DNA of 46,625 nt from CAZYPH01 sp964649095 (GTDB lineage Bacteria; Bdellovibrionota; UBA1018; UBA923): positions 1 to 46,625 of the forward strand of contig CAZYPH010000003.1 in the NCBI GenBank assembly GCA_964649095.1, in the 5' to 3' direction. This document shows, one piece after another, positions 42,392-46,625 of the stretch. The notes beneath the pieces were generated by a model. It did no database searches. It was not told the origin of the DNA and saw nothing but the letters and a program-made list of their open reading frames with translations. The position numbers were made by a program, and so were the translations under genes. Within the stretch, counting starts at the first letter, position 1; each line of letters opens with the position of its first letter.

Positions 42392-43570
42392 TTACTCTGA
42401 TAGCGTTTCGATATTACGTTTTTTTAATTTTTCTACGAGTGTTGTACGATTCATTTTTAACAGTTCACTGGCCTTATTTTTGTTACCCTTGGTACGTGCC
42501 AAAGCCTGCATCAATAGATCATTTTCAAAACGACTGACGAGTTCTTTAAGATCAACTCCTCCATCGGGCAGCACCAGCTTGGGCATAGTAAAATCTTCGA
42601 ATATGAATTGTTCATTCCGCTCGGTTATACTGGCTTGATAATAAGTGCGTGTTGCAAACCCCAAACGCCCTTGAGCCCCTGGCGAACTATTGGCCAACTC
42701 AACGCGCTCGAATAGTTTTGATGGCAAGTCTTTTAACTCTACCTCGCCCTCACCACAAAATACGACCAATCGCTCAACTAGATTCTCTAACTCACGTACA
42801 TTACCAGGCCAATCGTAACGCATAAAAAGGTCTAAAACCTCGGGCCTAGAAATACGCACGGAACGTTTTTTTTCGTTATTAAACCGTAATAGAAAATTAG
42901 CTACCAGCAGTGGAATATCACTGCGTCGCTCGCGCAAACTAGGCATATGAATCGGAATGACGTTAAGACGATAAAACAAGTCTTCTCGAAACATCTTGTT
43001 TTTGACTTCTAATTCTAGATCTTTATTCGTAGCGGCGATCACACGCGCGTCACTAAGCAAGGTCTTTACAGCTCCAACCGGCTCAAATGTTTTTTCTTGA
43101 AGGACACGCAATAACTTCACTTGCAACAAGGGCGGCATTTCGCCGATCTCGTCCAAAAAGATACTGCCGCCCTGTGCAATTTCAAACCGCCCTGGACGAT
43201 TGTTTATGGCCCCCGTAAAGGCACCCTTTACGTGACCAAACAATTCGCTCTCCAGTAACTCGCCAGGAATAGCTCCACAGTTTACCGGTACTAAAGGCCC
43301 ACATTTTCTTGCTGATAACTGATGAACGGCTTTCGCTACGAGCTCTTTGCCGGTGCCGCTCTCGCCAGTGATTAGAACGTTACTATCCGAGTCGGCGATT
43401 TTAACGATGGCATTCAGCAGATCCACAATGATTGGGCTCGTTCCAACAATACCCAATCGTTGGCCCAAAACTAGAATCTCGTTATCTGTAATACAAGAAC
43501 CACTGCGGTTGGTTAATTGATCAACAACCGGTCCTGTATCAGAGCTACTTCCATGTAGTTCTTTTTCCAT
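42392..43570 (-). CDS. FleQ/FlrA-like sigma54 activator without N-terminal receiver
   Basis: A 392-residue activator. A short N-terminus (~1-35) without a receiver or FleQ-like domain is followed by a canonical AAA+ domain: GESGTGKELVAK, GHVKGAFTGAINNRPGRFE, FLDEIGEMP and DLFYRLNVIPIHMPSLRERRSDI. The C-terminal Fis HTH reads NKASELLKMNRTTLVEKLKKR, very like the FleQ/FlrA end. All sigma54-contact and ATPase motifs are intact. It is therefore the probable driver of sigma54 promoters nearby (39058-39073). It is convergent with the transporter operon. Missing N-terminus means that regulation must come through expression, partners or ligands such as c-di-GMP binding to the AAA+ domain, as in FleQ (inference). 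Confidence 0.92.
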   Translation of the reverse strand: MEKELHGSSSDTGPVVDQLTNRSGSCITDNEILVLGQRLGIVGTSPIIVDLLNAIVKIADSDSNVLITGESGTGKELVAKAVHQLSARKCGPLVPVNCGAIPGELLESELFGHVKGAFTGAINNRPGRFEIAQGGSIFLDEIGEMPPLLQVKLLRVLQEKTFEPVGAVKTLLSDARVIAATNKDLELEVKNKMFREDLFYRLNVIPIHMPSLRERRSDIPLLVANFLLRFNNEKKRSVRISRPEVLDLFMRYDWPGNVRELENLVERLVVFCGEGEVELKDLPSKLFERVELANSSPGAQGRLGFATRTYYQASITERNEQFIFEDFTMPKLVLPDGGVDLKELVSRFENDLLMQALARTKGNKNKASELLKMNRTTLVEKLKKRNIETLSE

Positions 43571-43641
43571 TGTTACTGACTTCCACTGTTTATGATTCGG
43601 GAAAAGAAAAATTCCCTAAAGAATTCCCCACCCGTTTTATG

Positions 43642-43669
43642 ATGGTAACAGGAAATGGATTTCTGTCAA
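43642..43669 (-). promoter_or_regulatory. Sigma70-type promoter of the FleQ-like gene
   Basis: On the minus strand a perfect TTGACA (43664-43669) and TACCAT (43642-43647) are 16 bases apart, 70 bases before ATG 43570. Further upstream a weak dyad TTTTGA-N17-TCAAAA spans 43703-43731. Confidence 0.55.
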
Positions 43670-43808
43670 TTTACCAACATCCGAATTCCAGCGATGAGAG
43701 CCTTTTGACGGCAAAAAAATACCCATCAAAATGACGCGATCAAATAAAAAAAATTTATATCGTCTAACCCATTAAATTGAAATGGAATAACCAAAATAAC
43801 TCGGTGCT

Positions 43809-44048
43809 CTAGAATAGTTTTTGGGTCATTTCAAAGATGCGATAAAAAAATGGCCCAGCGCGCCAATACCCCTCAAACACCAACCAAATAATAGAAGCCA
43901 CAGTCAAAAAACCAGCAATGGCAAAAAATGCTGAATACGCAAAACGCTCTCGACGATTGTAGTGGTAAATTCCAAGCTCGAAGAACACTACGGCGGTAGG
44001 CACAGCCCAGAATGGTAAGAGTCGTACTAAAAATAGAAAAAAGTACAT
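43809..44048 (-). CDS. Small membrane protein of unknown function
   Basis: A 79-residue hydrophobic protein (MYFFLFLVRLLPFWAVPTAV...) with two or three membrane segments around residues 1-25, 38-58 and possibly 62-78. There is no good Shine-Dalgarno. It lies downstream of the metK terminator with no other gene nearby. A competing frame (43873-44136) is less membrane-like and looks like a shadow. I do not recognise the family; existence is moderately supported by the clean hydrophobic pattern. Confidence 0.6.
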   Translation of the reverse strand: MYFFLFLVRLLPFWAVPTAVVFFELGIYHYNRRERFAYSAFFAIAGFLTVASIIWLVFEGYWRAGPFFYRIFEMTQKLF

Positions 44049-44105
44049 ATAGAGAGTTTAATCTAAAGTACTGACCCTCGGATATGTCAATTTCAAGTGA
44101 TACTA

Positions 44106-44152
44106 GAAAAAGAAAGCGCCCACCTACTTTTGACAAGTCGATGAGCGCTTTC
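44106..44152 (-). terminator. Rho-independent terminator of metK
   Basis: GAAAGCGC (44112-44119) pairs with GCGCTTTC (44145-44152) around a 25-base loop; on the minus strand it is followed by TTTTTC. Confidence 0.7.
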
Positions 44153-44206
44153 GTTTAGTCTAGTCCTAATAGGGCGGCATCAAATCGTACCGCCGCTAAA
44201 CCATGT

Positions 44207-45370
44207 TTACTTTACCAGGTTCTTAAGGGCGTCAACACGGTCCGTCTTTTCCCATGTAAAGTTCGGCAGGTTTCGACCAAAATGGCCGTAGGCTGCTGTC
44301 GCATTATAGATTGGGCGTAATAAATCTAACGATTTAATAATCTGAGCCGGCTTAAAATTAAACGTCTCACGAACCGCATTAAGAATGCGTTCGTTCGATA
44401 CCGACTCGGTACCAAAAGTATGCACCATCAATGACACAGGCTCAGCCACACCAATCGCGTAAGCCACTTGCACCAGACAACGTTTTGCTAACCCGGCGGC
44501 TACCACGTTTTTTGCTGCATACCGCGCCATGTAACAGGCCGAACGATCGACTTTTGTTGGGTCTTTTCCGCTAAACGCACCGCCACCGTGAGCACCGTGT
44601 CCACCGTAAGTATCCACGATAATCTTACGACCGGTTAAACCGGTATCTCCCATAGGGCCGCCCAACACAAATCGACCCGTTGGATTAATGAAGTATTTTG
44701 TTTTTTTATCCAACAAGTGGGCAGGAATTACTTTCTTCACCACTTCTTCAATAATGCTTTCCTGAATTTGATTGTGGGTAATTTCTTCGGCGTGCTGACT
44801 TGAAACAACAACCGTATCGATCCGTTTCGGTTGATTGTTTTCATACTCTACCGTCACCTGCGTTTTACCGTCTGGTCGCAAGAAACCTAATGTACCATTT
44901 TTGCGTACGGTCGTCAGACGCTCTGCTAAGCGGTGGGCCAAATCAATACTAAGCGGCATAAAATTGGCGGTTTCATCGATAGCGTATCCAAACATCAACC
45001 CCTGATCACCAGCACCCTGCTCTTTAAAAAGCCCTTCGCCTTCGGAGACACCTTGAGCAATATCAGGCGATTGTTTATCTAACTGAGTCAACACGGCGCA
45101 AGAACTGTAATCAAAGCCTTTTAGCGACGAGTCATAGCCGATTTCTTTAATCTGCCCTCGCACAACGTCTTGAATATCCAACGCACTACCCTTTGCTGTT
45201 ACTTGACCAGCAACAACAATCATACCGGTCGCCGATAAGGCCTCTACGGCAACTCGCGCGGTCGGGTCTTGTGCCAAATAGGCATCTAGAATCGCATCAG
45301 AAATTTTGTCACAAATTTTATCCGGATGTCCTTCGGTTACAGACTCGCTAGTAAATAGATAATTCGACAT
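44207..45370 (-). CDS. metK: S-adenosylmethionine synthase
   Basis: A 387-residue enzyme making S-adenosylmethionine from methionine and ATP. MSNYLFTSESVTEGHPDKICDKISDAILDAYL, FGYAIDETANFMPL, GGPMGDTGLTGRKIIVDTYGG and GGGAFSGKDPTKVDRSACYMAR are all diagnostic. Length is normal. It supplies the many SAM enzymes in this window. RBS GGAAGGAAA lies upstream of ATG 45370. The 220-base leader region shows no SAM riboswitch that I can recognise. Confidence 0.98.
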   Translation of the reverse strand: MSNYLFTSESVTEGHPDKICDKISDAILDAYLAQDPTARVAVEALSATGMIVVAGQVTAKGSALDIQDVVRGQIKEIGYDSSLKGFDYSSCAVLTQLDKQSPDIAQGVSEGEGLFKEQGAGDQGLMFGYAIDETANFMPLSIDLAHRLAERLTTVRKNGTLGFLRPDGKTQVTVEYENNQPKRIDTVVVSSQHAEEITHNQIQESIIEEVVKKVIPAHLLDKKTKYFINPTGRFVLGGPMGDTGLTGRKIIVDTYGGHGAHGGGAFSGKDPTKVDRSACYMARYAAKNVVAAGLAKRCLVQVAYAIGVAEPVSLMVHTFGTESVSNERILNAVRETFNFKPAQIIKSLDLLRPIYNATAAYGHFGRNLPNFTWEKTDRVDALKNLVK

Positions 45371-45471
45371 ATATATTTCCTTCCATAATGTTGACAGCTG
45401 CTGACAGACTACAAATCGGCAGCTATCAGAATCGACAAATTTTAGTTCATCGGTAATTCAAAAAAAGAGGC

Positions 45472-45528
45472 CAAAAAAAACCCTGTTTCAGGAGACTAAA
45501 TAATTTTAGTGCAATCTAAAACAGGGTT
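45472..45528 (-). terminator. Rho-independent terminator after the 40-codon gene
   Basis: AACCCTGTTT (45479-45488) pairs with AAACAGGGTT (45519-45528), with an inner ACTAAA/TTTAGT pair; the minus-strand hairpin is followed by at least eight T's. Confidence 0.9.
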
Positions 45529-45590
45529 ATAAAATTTAAACTTTTAAAAAGCTACGAATCGATGGATACGCACTGAGTAAAATGAATTAC

Positions 45591-45713
45591 TTAAATGTGG
45601 ATCGGGAACTTAGGTGTCGTGCCTTTGTTACGGTTTTCTTTTTTACGTTTTAAGCCTTTACGGGCCTTACGTGTTTTTCTTTGAATCTTTGTTCGCATGC
45701 GGCGTGATGGCAT
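45591..45713 (-). CDS. 40-residue highly basic protein
   Basis: A short gene reading MPSRRMRTKIQRKTRKARKG then LKRKKENRNKGTTPKFPIHI. It has sixteen Lys/Arg among its first 26 residues, followed by a neutral GTTPKFPIHI tail. AAGGAGA lies 7-13 bases ahead of ATG and a strong terminator follows 63 bases after the stop, so it looks like a real single-gene unit. The size and charge suggest an RNA-binding or ribosome-associated protein, but I do not recognise the family. Confidence 0.8.
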   Translation of the reverse strand: MPSRRMRTKIQRKTRKARKGLKRKKENRNKGTTPKFPIHI

Positions 45714-45864
45714 AAAAATACTGTCTCCTTAAAATTTAATTACCAGCACCATATATGACGGTTCATTGGGAATCAAGGGAGATCAAGGGTAACCAAATGC
45801 CAACTTAGGGTACCAATTTCGTTGAAACTCACTTGGCAAGACTCTTGCTACATTGGCAGAGCCT

Positions 45865-46625
45865 ATGCATTTTTTTTACCTCTCGAACACGACTACTAAA
45901 AACTCTCTCTTTACCCGAAAACGTGCTTCCACCAAGCATTTCAGAGCGCTTCTATCGCTTTATGTCAGCTGCATTCTATACGGCTCGTGGAGCTCTGACC
46001 TCATGGCCGCAAGTGAACCAAAAATATACCTACAAACCGGCCAAAGATACCCGTTAGACGGCATACAGGTCGATCGCATAAGTGCTAAACCGGCTGAAAT
46101 TATTCAGATAATTCAGTCTTCCGAAGGCGTTCTGCTTGTTGGTAAAAAACCCGGCACATGCCAACTACAACTAGAATCACATGGTAAAAAAATTGACCTA
46201 GCTGTGGAAGTAAAACAGGGCACCACCCCCGCAGCAACGAACTCGGGCAAACAATCCCTGATTGAATCGACCATTCGCGATCTGAAACAACAAACAGCAT
46301 TAAAAATTACCGCTCTAGGGGTGGGAGACAAAGTAGTAGTCCAAGGCACAATTCTCAGTCGAACGTTCTACCAGCGTCTGCTCAAAGTGCTGCCTGCTCT
46401 TGGCGAACACATTATGATCGCAGCTGAAACCGGACCCTTTGTAAAAGAAAGCCTCATTGAACAGGCTCGCCAGCTATTACACCAGCAAGGTTTTACCCAA
46501 ACGCTGATCACAAGTGCTGGGCACCGTTTTTTTCTAGAAGGTGTTGTCAATTCCCCAATTGAAGTCGATCAAGCCCTGCACTTCGCGCAGTCGGTAATCC
46601 CAAATATTGAGAACCACCTCCCAGT
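45865..46625 (+). CDS. CpaC/RcpA-like protein (N-terminal part), cut by window edge
   Basis: At least 253 residues from ATG 45865 to the window end with no stop. The N-terminus has a long basic start then RALLSLYVSCILYGSWSSDLMA, a plausible signal peptide (an ATG at 46003 would cut it away). KIYLQTGQRYPLDGIQVDRISA, GVLLVGKKPGTCQLQLE and two BON-like repeats (IVNSPI-type: VVQGTILSRTFYQRLLKV, FLEGVVNSPIEVDQALHF) resemble the N-terminal region of CpaC/RcpA secretins of Flp (tight adherence) pili. The secretin domain, if present, lies outside the window. No other tad genes are seen upstream. Confidence 0.75.
   Translation, partial: MHFFYLSNTTTKNSLFTRKRASTKHFRALLSLYVSCILYGSWSSDLMAASEPKIYLQTGQRYPLDGIQVDRISAKPAEIIQIIQSSEGVLLVGKKPGTCQLQLESHGKKIDLAVEVKQGTTPAATNSGKQSLIESTIRDLKQQTALKITALGVGDKVVVQGTILSRTFYQRLLKVLPALGEHIMIAAETGPFVKESLIEQARQLLHQQGFTQTLITSAGHRFFLEGVVNSPIEVDQALHFAQSVIPNIENHLP

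Noticed and set aside
43873..44136. Alternative 87-codon frame overlapping the small membrane protein
   Set aside because: Less coherent hydrophobic pattern, no RBS, runs into the metK terminator.
45371..45478. SAM riboswitch in the metK leader
   Set aside because: No conserved core of any SAM riboswitch class that I know is visible; only ordinary small dyads.
1..46625. Frequent TATATA strings near gene starts
   Set aside because: The number seems near that expected by chance at this AT content; no spacing pattern.

Overview
The window looks like chromosomal core DNA of a flagellated, Gram-negative (diderm) bacterium of moderate GC content (about the mid-40s % by eye). Several features point to the Bdellovibrionota or a neighbouring former deltaproteobacterial lineage: a minimal flagellin, two receiver-less NtrC-type activators, a secreted metzincin with a companion protein, a UshA-like/multihaem fusion, a DUF5679 protein, an HD-GYP protein, and many lipoproteins and OM barrels. 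That placement is an inference from gene content only. I see no rRNA, tRNA, CRISPR array, insertion sequence, prophage or integrase, and both window edges cut genes (alaS on the left, a CpaC/RcpA-like gene on the right).

Layout. (1) 1-8.6 kb: alaS (5' truncated), HD-GYP phosphodiesterase, a small exported protein, a TetA-like MFS pump, an Rsm22-type rRNA methyltransferase with a cysteine cluster, a divergent SSB and an AtoE-type short-chain fatty acid transporter. (2) 8.65-19.1 kb: pal with its own terminator, then a nine-gene co-directional run: DUF4398-like lipoprotein, CpoB/YbgF-like protein, a lipoprotein fusing a UshA-like domain to a tetrahaem cytochrome, tsaD, rsmA, a FadL-like barrel, DUF502, smpB and an acyl-CoA synthetase, closed by a bidirectional terminator. 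(3) 19.2-26.0 kb, minus strand: a matrixin metalloprotease and partner, an AMIN-like protein, a lipoprotein, lon and rpoZ. (4) 26.0-31.0 kb: glycosyltransferase fused to a degenerate methyltransferase, Nudix hydrolase, SH3/barrel protein, HU, and a secreted SUMF1-fold protein. (5) 31.0-39.0 kb, motility block: motA, motB, trmB (minus), DUF5679 protein, flagellin, an unusual sigma54-type regulator and a 973-residue TPR protein. (6) 39.35-42.4 kb: lipoprotein plus MlaE-MlaF-MlaD-type lipid ABC transporter. (7) 42.4-46.6 kb: a FleQ-like activator, small membrane protein, metK, a 40-residue basic protein and the start of a CpaC/RcpA-like gene.

The most interesting block is 33.9-43.6 kb. A very good sigma54 promoter sits just before the TPR-regulator operon. 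Upstream of it are three stacked inverted repeats, one of which has the GTCAA-N4-TTGAC form of a FleQ box. The regulator encoded in that operon has lost the GAFTGA sigma54-contact motif (it reads GAFAGT) and has a DD Walker B, whereas the FleQ-like protein 6 kb away keeps both canonical motifs. This suggests a two-tier motility switch in which the FleQ-like protein turns on an operon encoding an altered AAA+ partner. Other points of interest are the metallophosphatase-tetrahaem fusion with replaced metal-site motifs, the Cys cluster of the Rsm22 protein, and two small genes (55 and 40 codons) with strong ribosome binding sites.
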